A stretch of DNA of 19,684 bases from Suilimivivens sp045586385 (GTDB lineage: Bacteria > Bacillota > Clostridia > Lachnospirales > Lachnospiraceae): assembly GCA_045586385.1 (NCBI GenBank), contig JAZNAE010000032.1, forward strand, positions 1 through 19,684, written 5' to 3'. A model generated the notes under the pieces. The model saw only the letters and a list, made by a program, of their open reading frames with translations. It did no database searches and was not told the DNA's origin. Position numbers and translations under genes: made by a program. Of this stretch, positions 7,618 through 14,155 are shown piece by piece (position 1 is the stretch's first letter; each line of letters opens with the position of its first letter).

Positions 7618-8619
7618 TTATTTATCCTCTTTTTCCTGGCTTTCACTCATTGCGTTTGTCTGTTGCTGTTCTGTTTGTTGTAAAATCTTACGCATTTTCT
7701 TTTCTGCATTCTTTTTTCTGATTTTTCTTACAATAATCAGCACAACAAAAATTACAACCGCCCATACAACAATATACGGAATATGAATGATAAAACTGAT
7801 AAAGAAATCAGCAATTCCCTCTCCTACATCGTAAAGGCTTGCTACAAATCCTGTGGTGATTTTCTCAAATACTGTTTGTTCTTTTACCGGCGTGTAGCGT
7901 TTTACCTCTTCTATGTAAAGATGTACCGTACTGTAAGAAACCTGATTATCCAAAGTGCGGAGCTGCGATTCCATACTTTCTATCTGGTATCGCACTTCAG
8001 AGAGTCTGCTTTCAATGGTAATAATATCTTCTACTGTTTCTGCCTGCTCTAAAAGTTCGAGAAGCCTTGCCTGCTCTGTCTCAAGTGCCTCCTTATGGCT
8101 TTTCATATCCACATACTGAAGCGTCACATCTTCCACATTTTCGTTTTTGCTGGTCACATTGGAATTTTCATCCATAGCAGACAAAAAATCATTTAATTTT
8201 TCCGCCGGAATACGGAGTGTCAAGTTTGCATGTCTGTTATGCTCGTAATACTGACTTCCGTTATATACGTAGCTGGATTCCACATAACCGCCCAAATTTT
8301 CCGTTTTCTCATTCACGGTTTTGAGTAATGCATCAAAATTCTCTGTTTCCGCTTCAAGGTCAACAGTTTTGATTAACTTCCTCTCTGTTTCCTTTACCTC
8401 AATTTCTCCGCTTTCAGTTGCCTCCTGCTCCATAGGTTCTTCAACAGCCGCACTTTCTGTTACATAAATATCATTTGCATATGAATAGGCAACTGCCTCT
8501 TCTGCAGCAGGTGCTGCATAACCGGCGGCACTTTCTTTGGAAGCTCCTCCACAGCCTGTAAGGAGCAATAATGCTAATATTATAGTTTCCAAAAAACACA
8601 AACAAATTCTCTTTTTCAT
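7618..8619 (-). CDS. DUF4349-type lipoprotein with coiled coil and C-terminal membrane helix
   Basis: The 333-residue product has a lipoprotein signal (LLLLTGC, lipidated C23), an alanine/glutamate-rich linker to about residue 80, then the DUF4349 pattern: RKLIKTVDLEAET, a GGYVESS segment, LRIPAEKLNDFL, and a long coiled coil near residues 170-235. This ends in YSTVHLYI, followed by a hydrophobic helix near 279-297 and a basic cytoplasmic tail. It is thus anchored at both ends, with the coiled-coil domain outside the cell. The family's function is unknown; it is not enzymatic by any visible motif. I chose the second of two close ATGs because GGGGAGG lies 8 nt from it and only 2 nt from the ATG at 8625. 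It is tightly linked to era (abutting) and to the peptidase gene (21 nt). Confidence 0.88.
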   Translation of the reverse strand: MKKRICLCFLETIILALLLLTGCGGASKESAAGYAAPAAEEAVAYSYANDIYVTESAAVEEPMEQEATESGEIEVKETERKLIKTVDLEAETENFDALLKTVNEKTENLGGYVESSYVYNGSQYYEHNRHANLTLRIPAEKLNDFLSAMDENSNVTSKNENVEDVTLQYVDMKSHKEALETEQARLLELLEQAETVEDIITIESRLSEVRYQIESMESQLRTLDNQVSYSTVHLYIEEVKRYTPVKEQTVFEKITTGFVASLYDVGEGIADFFISFIIHIPYIVVWAVVIFVVLIIVRKIRKKNAEKKMRKILQQTEQQQTNAMSESQEKEDK

Positions 8620-8627
8620 ATCCATAT

Positions 8628-8634
8628 CCTCCCC
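8628..8634 (-). promoter_or_regulatory. Ribosome binding site deciding the DUF4349 gene start
   Basis: GGGGAGG on the minus strand has 8-nt spacing to the ATG at 8619 and 2-nt spacing to the ATG at 8625. Confidence 0.65.
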
Positions 8635-8640
8635 TGAATA

Positions 8641-11568
8641 CTAATGAAATAATTGTTCTATGGTTTCAAACATTTCTTTCTGTTCTTTAATTTTATCACC
8701 GTTTCCGACTACACAGAAACTGTCATAACTCATAAATGCATCCACATAACGCCAAAGTCCGTTTAACGTCTCTGCGGTTGTTGCAAGAAGCTCATCTCTC
8801 TCCTGCTGAATTCTCTCCATGGAAAGGCCTGTCAAATATCCTCCCAGGGAATATGCTCCTTTTGTCATGGGTGTCATAGGTACATCCAGTTCACTGATAG
8901 CACCTATAATAAACTGTGTGATGGTACGTTCATCTGCATCATAGTTTTTGATATAATCAGCAGCCTGCTTATATACTTCCACCGTCTTCTCCAAATTAGG
9001 GTCCCTGTAAGATACAAAATATCCGTCCCCGTTCTTGGCAAAGTTACACATACATCCGTATGCACCGCCCTTAACTCTCACCTGATTCCATAGATATTCA
9101 TATCCCATCATTACTTTGAGCACCTTAAGTGCCCCGGTATAAGGCAGACCTTTCTTTACATAATTTCCTGCCCGGCATACATATTGCACCTGTCCTGCAG
9201 TCATGTAGCCTTCTTTTCTGATTTTCATATCCGGATCAAAACTGTTTCCCTCTATCTCTTGTGTAAACAATTCCTTTTTAAACTGCTCTATTTGTTTATC
9301 AATATCTACGAGGCCATCCTTTGTTCCGGTATAATCTACCAGCAGATTTTCTTCCCTGAAGATACAAGCTGCCAAATTTTGCAGTTTGCAAATCAAGTCA
9401 TCTTTTTTATTTTCAAAATCTGCATCCAATTCTTCTAACAAACGGTATTGTGGAATACCGCTAAGCTGCTCTGAGACGGCTGCTGTCGGAGAAAATCCGG
9501 AAAGTGCACGGATTACCGCTAGGGAATGCCCTGCACTTGTCATGGTCGCCTGCATTCTTGATTTTGCCTCGGAAATAATTTCATGAAGCCTTTTTCCGTC
9601 CGTAAAATCAGATGTCATAAGAATTTCCTTTATCAGTTCTATGGCTTTATCCCTGTTCTCATAGAGCGACTTCGCCTTTACTTCAAACTTCACCGTATAC
9701 TCATCCATATTATGTGCGTTGGTGTAAGTATTGATAATAAAACGAATGCCACCGGTGTGCATATTTACTTCATTAAACAATTCACCGTAACTGTACTTTT
9801 CCGTATTCACCATCATCAAGACATTCTTTAAGATACCTACATAAGGGAATAACTGTGCAGGCACTTTTCCCAAATCAAATACAAAATTCAGATATGCTAT
9901 CTGATTAGTGAAAATATCATGTACAAGAAGTGTCGTATCTCCCACTTTCTGTTCTTCATTGACGTAAGATGCAGCTTCCTTCTTTATATCCTCCCTTGCA
10001 AGGAGCGGAATGGTCTTTAGGGCTTCCTTCGGACTGGGTTCTTCCTGATATTCCTTCAGCTCCCTCGTCTCTTTCACAATTCTTGCCACTTCTTCACTGC
10101 TTAAAGAATTTTTATATTCCTGTAATTTTTCAAACAGTGCTGCATCCTTTCTTGTAGTAAGACCCGGTCTGGGATTTGCAATCAATACCGTTTTATGTGT
10201 ATTATCAAGCATATATTTTTGAATCAATTGTTCATAATAACCGGTATCAATCCTATCACGAAGCACTTTAAAAGTGTCGTTTGCCTCAATATGCATAAAA
10301 GGTGCACCCACATCATAAAGCCAACTGTCCAGTGCATTTAATCCAAGCATAAGTCCCCTCGGATAAGAGCCAAAATCCGCTTCCCTGTACTTGAATTCAA
10401 AATAACTTACGGCTGCGCGCAGACCCTTTTTATCAATACCGTTTGCAATCAGATTCCGAAGCGTGTCTTCAATAATTCTTATGAATTCTTCCTTCTGCTC
10501 CTCTTTTGCATTCTTTGCAATAATGCTGAAATAAGGTTGCAAAATCCCCGCTTCTACGCTACTGTATACATCCTTTCCGATACCGGCATCCAAAAGTGCC
10601 TGTTTGATTGGTGCACCGGGTGCCGAGCACAGCACGTAGTCAAGGATATCCATTGCTACATATAATTCTTTATCCAAGCAACTTCCCATAACCATGTTAT
10701 AGGTAAGATACGTATTTTCCTCCGTAGACTCCTCTTCCATAACGGAAAATTCTTTTGTCACCTCTTTGCAGGCATCAAAGGCCTCCTGCATCTTCACTTC
10801 CGAGTCAATAGCAAGCATATCAAAGTCACTCAAATATTTTTCATCCAAGAAAGTAAGATACTCCACTGCATCCATATTTCCGTACAAGTAAATATAACTG
10901 TTTGACGGATGATAATATTTTCCGTGAAATGCCAGAAAATCTTCATAGGTAAGCTGCGGTATTACATCCGGATCTCCTCCTGACTCAAGTCCGTATGTGA
11001 TGTCCGGATACAAAGAATTCATAATCTCCCTTTCCACCACATCATCCGGAGATGAAAATGCCCCTTTCATTTCATTATAAACCACACCATTGATGGAAAG
11101 CGTATCATTCTCATCTTCCATTTCATAGTGCCAGCCTTCCTGTTTAAAAATCTTATCCTCCTTGTATATATTGGGATAAAAAACAGCATCCAGATAAACG
11201 TTAACCAAATTCTTAAAATCCTTATCATTACAACTTGCAACCGGATAAACCGTCTTATCCGGATAAGTCATTGCATTTAAGAAAGTATTTAAGGATCCCT
11301 TGGCAAGCTCAATAAAGGGATCTTTTACCGGATAATTTTTAGAACCGCAAAGCACGGAATGTTCTAAAATATGGGCTACCCCCGTACTGTCCTTGGGAGG
11401 TGTGCGAAAGCCGATATAAAACACCTTATTTTCATCATCATTTAACAGGAGGGTAATATTTGCTCCTGTCTTTTTATGTTTTAAAATATACCCTTCCGAA
11501 TTCAAATCGGCTATCATTCTTTTCTCTATTATTTCATACATATTTAACTTTTCAACTTGACTCTTCAT
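8641..11568 (-). CDS. M16C family zinc metallopeptidase (PreP/Cym1-like)
   Basis: Large oligopeptidase of the insulinase clan, related to mitochondrial presequence protease, which degrades short unstructured peptides in an enclosed chamber. The 975-residue length matches PreP-type single-chain enzymes (about 1000). The inverted zinc motif is H66-x2-E69-H70, with E69 the expected catalytic base and E166 (in NEMKGAF) the expected third ligand at the family's usual distance. HSVLCGSKNYPVKDPF follows the motif as in PreP. The C-terminal half holds the RVKGGAYG and SYRDP segments that close the substrate pocket. There is no signal peptide or membrane helix, so it is cytoplasmic. The ATG has AAGG 8 nt upstream. 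First gene of the long minus-strand train. Confidence 0.94.
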   Translation of the reverse strand: MKSQVEKLNMYEIIEKRMIADLNSEGYILKHKKTGANITLLLNDDENKVFYIGFRTPPKDSTGVAHILEHSVLCGSKNYPVKDPFIELAKGSLNTFLNAMTYPDKTVYPVASCNDKDFKNLVNVYLDAVFYPNIYKEDKIFKQEGWHYEMEDENDTLSINGVVYNEMKGAFSSPDDVVEREIMNSLYPDITYGLESGGDPDVIPQLTYEDFLAFHGKYYHPSNSYIYLYGNMDAVEYLTFLDEKYLSDFDMLAIDSEVKMQEAFDACKEVTKEFSVMEEESTEENTYLTYNMVMGSCLDKELYVAMDILDYVLCSAPGAPIKQALLDAGIGKDVYSSVEAGILQPYFSIIAKNAKEEQKEEFIRIIEDTLRNLIANGIDKKGLRAAVSYFEFKYREADFGSYPRGLMLGLNALDSWLYDVGAPFMHIEANDTFKVLRDRIDTGYYEQLIQKYMLDNTHKTVLIANPRPGLTTRKDAALFEKLQEYKNSLSSEEVARIVKETRELKEYQEEPSPKEALKTIPLLAREDIKKEAASYVNEEQKVGDTTLLVHDIFTNQIAYLNFVFDLGKVPAQLFPYVGILKNVLMMVNTEKYSYGELFNEVNMHTGGIRFIINTYTNAHNMDEYTVKFEVKAKSLYENRDKAIELIKEILMTSDFTDGKRLHEIISEAKSRMQATMTSAGHSLAVIRALSGFSPTAAVSEQLSGIPQYRLLEELDADFENKKDDLICKLQNLAACIFREENLLVDYTGTKDGLVDIDKQIEQFKKELFTQEIEGNSFDPDMKIRKEGYMTAGQVQYVCRAGNYVKKGLPYTGALKVLKVMMGYEYLWNQVRVKGGAYGCMCNFAKNGDGYFVSYRDPNLEKTVEVYKQAADYIKNYDADERTITQFIIGAISELDVPMTPMTKGAYSLGGYLTGLSMERIQQERDELLATTAETLNGLWRYVDAFMSYDSFCVVGNGDKIKEQKEMFETIEQLFH

Positions 11569-11601
11569 ATCCGTTACCTTTCCAAATTGTTCTATCTTAA
11601 A

Positions 11602-11607
11602 AGTATA
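11602..11607 (-). promoter_or_regulatory. Possible -10 box for the M16C peptidase transcript
   Basis: TATACT on the minus strand, about 34 bp upstream of the peptidase start and just downstream of the terminator at 11627-11662. The corresponding -35 position is AT-rich with only a poor match, so the promoter is weak or needs an activator. Confidence 0.35.
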
Positions 11608-11626
11608 ACCTATTTTAATTAAATTT

Positions 11627-11662
11627 AAAAGAGCGAGCAGAAAACATGTTTCTTACTCGCTC
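11627..11662 (-). terminator. Intrinsic terminator upstream of the peptidase gene
   Basis: GAGCGAG and CTCGCTC form a 7-bp GC-rich stem, extended by an inner AGAAA/TTTCT pairing around an ACATG loop. On the minus strand the stem is followed by TTTT and more AT-rich sequence. It can end the upstream operon and the short RNA starting near 11731. Confidence 0.8.
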
Positions 11663-11731
11663 AGTGTAAAAGGGGAATTTTACCGATTTTCAAGGAAGTT
11701 TAGGATTTCATCTTCCATCCTGCCCTTCTGT
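11627..11731 (-). ncRNA. Predicted short RNA (about 100 nt) or attenuated leader
   Basis: A good promoter (11738-11766) and an intrinsic terminator (11627-11662) bracket about 105 nt without a conventional gene. The RNA would hold two interleaved complementary pairs (11717-11721 with 11702-11706; 11712-11716 with 11694-11698) compatible with a pseudoknot or alternative hairpins, a perfect 6-bp hairpin at 11666-11683, and the terminator hairpin. It also contains a 12-codon frame (11680-11718, MEDEILNFLENR) with a modest AAGGG upstream, whose stop overlaps the 6-bp hairpin. It may be a free small RNA or a leader controlling the peptidase operon. I match it to no known riboswitch class. This is inference from sequence only. 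Confidence 0.45.
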
Positions 11732-11737
11732 ACATGT

Positions 11738-11766
11738 ATTGTAGCAAACAAATTTTTATTTTTCAA
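11738..11766 (-). promoter_or_regulatory. Sigma-A promoter of the short RNA unit
   Basis: On the minus strand, TTGAAA (11761-11766), exactly 17 bp, then TACAAT (11738-11743). Expected start near 11731. Confidence 0.7.
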
Positions 11767-11801
11767 GTTAAGATACAAAATCTTAACACCCAAATTTTTA
11801 T
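11749..11801. repeat. Direct repeats flanking an inverted repeat at the short-RNA promoter
   Basis: CAAATTTTTAT occurs at 11749-11759 (inside the promoter spacer) and at 11791-11801, 42 bp apart. Between them lies a perfect 8-bp inverted repeat, GTTAAGAT and ATCTTAAC with a 5-nt loop (11767-11787), directly abutting the -35 box. It could be an operator or a weak terminator for the 146-residue gene, but it has no T tract. Confidence 0.5.
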
Positions 11802-11811
11802 CAAAAAATAT

Positions 11812-12252
11812 TTAAACACTAAAAGTCATCATTCCCAGCTTAGAAATTATTATTTCCGATACAATAACACCGGATGCTTTTTTTCTTGCCAAATTCATGT
11901 CCGCAAATTCCTTCAAAGAATATATCTTTTCTGTATACTGCATTTTGGTTTTCCCGAACAAATTCTTTTTTTCTGCAAGAATATTTACCTTCAATTTTGT
12001 TCTTAACTGAACAAAGGTATCATACAGGAAAGTACCCGGTTCCATATAATAAAACTGACTCTCTAATGAAGTATCCGCATCCGCTTCTTTAAAAACATAA
12101 TGAGTCATAATAGCCTTTAGCTTAAAAGGCACCATTTCATGCTCCATTAATTCTCCAAATGTACATTTGGCTCCCAAATAAATACTTCCCGTATCCATCA
12201 TCACATATTTAAAATCATCATCATGCGTATTTTGCATATTTTGTCCTGTCAT
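11812..12252 (-). CDS. Hypothetical protein, 146 residues
   Basis: Not recognised. The translation starts MTGQNMQNTHDDDFKYVMMD and is soluble, mixed in charge, with no signal peptide, membrane helix or cysteine motif. A basic middle (VQLRTKLKVNIL, KNLFGKTK) and an acidic N-terminus are the only visible biases. I chose the ATG at 12252 because GGGAG lies 5 nt upstream; an ATG at 12264 lacks a ribosome site, and one at 12237 (AGGA 6 nt upstream) is also possible. It follows the sigma-like gene with about 15 nt between them, so it is the last gene of that operon and may act with it. Confidence 0.75.
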   Translation of the reverse strand: MTGQNMQNTHDDDFKYVMMDTGSIYLGAKCTFGELMEHEMVPFKLKAIMTHYVFKEADADTSLESQFYYMEPGTFLYDTFVQLRTKLKVNILAEKKNLFGKTKMQYTEKIYSLKEFADMNLARKKASGVIVSEIIISKLGMMTFSV

Positions 12253-12267
12253 GACATCTCCCATATT

Positions 12268-13014
12268 CTAATTAGGTTTTTCAATCTCTTCAATGGAATT
12301 TCCGCAAAGGCGCATAGCCTCCAAAATGGACTTCACACTCATTCCCGTTTCCTGTGCAAGTTCTTCAACGGTCACTTTTCTTTTCAAATCTTCCGATAAT
12401 TCTTTTGCTTTTTCCGCGACCTTGTTTACCTTTCTTAGTGCTTTTAATCCTTCCTGCTCTCCTGCCGCCGTTTCGGATATATAATCCTCCATGGCGTCCA
12501 TTACCATTTTTACAAGCATTCCCTCTGCTTCTTTTGCAGTTTCCAGACATCCCAGCATAGTAACCCCTACTGTAAGTGCCACATTACCTTCTCCGATTAA
12601 ATCCTCCAAATATGCCCCCTGTCCTGCATATAATTTCGATATTTCCACCACTTGGGGTAAATAAACGGAAATCAATTTTTGCTGTGCATCCCGCTCTCCT
12701 GCCATGGCAGATATGGTAATCGCTTCTTTCTGCCCATCGCTGACCGGTTCAAGGGCTGACAATTCCTTTTTATACTCTTCCAGATAATCCATTTCCTCTT
12801 CCGAAAGAGTTTCCTCAAGATCCACAGGCTCACCGATTCCGATTTTATGCTTTTCCAGATACTCATATACCAGTTCTAACTGTTCTGCCGATAACGCAAG
12901 TTCTTCAAATGCTTCTTCCACCTGCTTTTTTTCAATACAGTTTCCCTGCTCTTTTGCCAGCTTCCTTACTTTTTCTAATGTTTTTGCAAATAAAAGTTCC
13001 TGATTTTCTTCCAT
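12268..13014 (-). CDS. Sigma-70-like protein lacking region 4
   Basis: The 248-residue product looks like a reduced sigma factor. Residues 1-60 have a region 1.1-like helical pattern ending in EYLEKHKIGI. An acidic linker follows (about 61-90). Residues 107-153 (AQQKLISVYLPQVVEI, then YLEDLIGEGNVALTVGV) match region 2.1-2.2, the core-polymerase-binding helix pair with its DLI-x-EGN signature. The following segment (154-185) lacks the aromatic, tryptophan-rich STYATWWIR-type sequence that melts and reads the -10 element. Residues 190-238 resemble region 3 (RKVTVEELAQETGMSVKSI). No region 4 helix-turn-helix remains. It may bind core polymerase without recognising a normal promoter. Cotranscribed with the rhomboid-like gene (24 nt upstream). 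A GAGG lies 8 nt before the start. Chance of a true promoter-specific sigma is low. Confidence 0.8.
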   Translation of the reverse strand: MEENQELLFAKTLEKVRKLAKEQGNCIEKKQVEEAFEELALSAEQLELVYEYLEKHKIGIGEPVDLEETLSEEEMDYLEEYKKELSALEPVSDGQKEAITISAMAGERDAQQKLISVYLPQVVEISKLYAGQGAYLEDLIGEGNVALTVGVTMLGCLETAKEAEGMLVKMVMDAMEDYISETAAGEQEGLKALRKVNKVAEKAKELSEDLKRKVTVEELAQETGMSVKSILEAMRLCGNSIEEIEKPN

Positions 13015-13038
13015 GAAATATTCCTCTTATCAACCCGG

Positions 13039-13923
13039 TTATTGATGTTTTACATGGGTATGTGTAAACAAATGATCCTGACAATATTCGTAATTTCCGT
13101 CACACTTGGAGCAAAATCTGAATTCCAATTCCGGATTGCTCTCTTCCGTTCTGCCGCAAATGGCACATTTGTGTCTGGTAATCACTGTTGCTTTCTTCAC
13201 TTCCCGCTTAAATTCCTGTCTGCGTTTTACCTGCCCCGGTGACATATGAATCATACTTCTGCTCGTAAAGAAAAACACTATAAAATTCAGGAAGGATGCT
13301 GCAATGACAAATCGGTTTGCCACTGTCAGGAAATTATTTCCATATCCCACAATAAACTGATATACCAGAAGTGCTCCGTATATGATACCTAATACCTTTA
13401 CCCTTATCGGAATTAAGAAAAACAATAATACCTGCATGTTTGGGTAGGTAGATGCAAAGGCCAGAAAAATGGACATATTTACATAATAAGTGCTGAACAT
13501 AGTCGCCAATATGGCAAAATAATATTCTGCTCCGTATACGGCGATAACATCTGCCTGGAACAAATACCCGTACCCCAGCATGGCAAATGCCCCCACTGCG
13601 GTAAAAACCACACCTAAAAACAAATACAAATTGTACCTGTAGGTCCCCCATGCACGTTCAAGCGTTGTTCCGATGGAATAATAAAAATAGAGCATAATCA
13701 AAGTAAAAAAGTCAAAGCTTTCCGGCGGAACAATAATCCACGTCACTACTCTCCATATCTGTCCGTGGAGGATTGCATAAGGATTTAAGGTTAAATAGTT
13801 TAAAAACATGGGATTAATCCAATTAATCAGATATCCGCAAGCATAACATAATATTAACACCAGCGATATATTCTTTATGGCATATTTACCGAACTTTTTC
13901 TCAAATTTACTCATAGGTTTCAC
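13039..13923 (-). CDS. Rhomboid/derlin-like membrane protein with cysteine-rich tail, probably not a protease
   Basis: The 294-residue product has about six hydrophobic helices (roughly residues 18-37, 68-85, 98-120, 132-157, 163-192, 204-220). Rhomboid-fold hallmarks include GQIWRVVTWIIVPP (54-67) and LERAWG (88-93). The catalytic GxSG serine of active rhomboids is not seen; the corresponding region reads MSIFLAFAST. The C-terminal 70 residues are basic, then carry C253-x2-C256, C271-x2-C274 and C281 with several histidines, likely a zinc-binding domain. I chose a GTG start at 13921-13923: AAAGGAG lies 8 nt upstream, versus 17 nt from the ATG at 13914. First gene of an operon with the sigma-like gene. 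An intramembrane chaperone or sensor role is possible but unproven. Confidence 0.8.
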   Translation of the reverse strand: MKPMSKFEKKFGKYAIKNISLVLILCYACGYLINWINPMFLNYLTLNPYAILHGQIWRVVTWIIVPPESFDFFTLIMLYFYYSIGTTLERAWGTYRYNLYLFLGVVFTAVGAFAMLGYGYLFQADVIAVYGAEYYFAILATMFSTYYVNMSIFLAFASTYPNMQVLLFFLIPIRVKVLGIIYGALLVYQFIVGYGNNFLTVANRFVIAASFLNFIVFFFTSRSMIHMSPGQVKRRQEFKREVKKATVITRHKCAICGRTEESNPELEFRFCSKCDGNYEYCQDHLFTHTHVKHQ

Positions 13924-13931
13924 GAACTGTT

Positions 13932-13938
13932 CTCCTTT
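13932..13938 (-). promoter_or_regulatory. Shine-Dalgarno indicating a GTG start
   Basis: AAAGGAG on the minus strand, 8 nt before the GTG at 13921-13923 and 17 nt before the nearest ATG (13914), so GTG is the likely initiator. Confidence 0.65.
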
Positions 13939-13966
13939 TACTAATATTTTCAAAACAGTAACATAT

Positions 13967-13995
13967 ATTTTATCATTCCCATTATTAAATGTAAA
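13967..13995 (-). promoter_or_regulatory. Sigma-A promoter of the rhomboid-like/sigma-like operon
   Basis: On the minus strand, TTTACA (13990-13995), a 17-bp spacer, then TAAAAT (13967-13972). Both boxes differ from consensus at one base. It lies about 44 bp upstream of the GTG start and fires divergently from the promoter at 14056-14084. Confidence 0.75.
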
Positions 13996-14025
13996 CCAAG
14001 CTATCAAATTTTTATTTTATATATA

Positions 14026-14046
14026 TTTCTTTATATTTTCTTTATA
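14026..14046. repeat. AT-rich tandem repeat in the divergent intergenic region
   Basis: TTTCTTTATA occurs at 14026-14035 and 14037-14046, 11 bp apart, immediately upstream of the plus-strand -35 box. The AT-richness and one-turn phasing resemble an UP element. Confidence 0.45.
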
Positions 14047-14055
14047 CTTATGACA

Positions 14056-14084
14056 TTGCATTTTAAAAATGTGTGTCGTATAAT
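14056..14084 (+). promoter_or_regulatory. Sigma-A promoter of the dehydratase/activase gene
   Basis: TTGCAT (14056-14061), a 17-bp spacer, then a consensus TATAAT (14079-14084). It lies about 70 bp upstream of the ATG at 14156. Confidence 0.75.
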
Positions 14085-14117
14085 ATCATGTTGTGTCATT
14101 ATGTGTCGTGACATAAT
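14072..14117 (+). promoter_or_regulatory. Candidate operator: phased TGTGTCR repeats and inverted repeat
   Basis: TGTGTCG at 14072-14078, TGTGTCA at 14092-14098 and TGTGTCG at 14102-14108 begin 20 and 10 bp apart, on one face of the helix. The first abuts the -10 box. A perfect 7-bp inverted repeat (ATTATGT, 6-nt spacer, ACATAAT) spans 14098-14117, just past the expected start site. A repressor could bind here; the regulator is not identified. Confidence 0.5.
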
Positions 14118-14155
14118 AAATAAGTAGAAACAGCATTTTAGAAAGGCGGCAGTTT

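Noticed and set aside
11767..11787. Inverted repeat as the terminator of the 146-residue gene
   Set aside because: The stem is AT-rich and no T tract follows on the minus strand, so I list it as a repeat or possible operator and not as a terminator.
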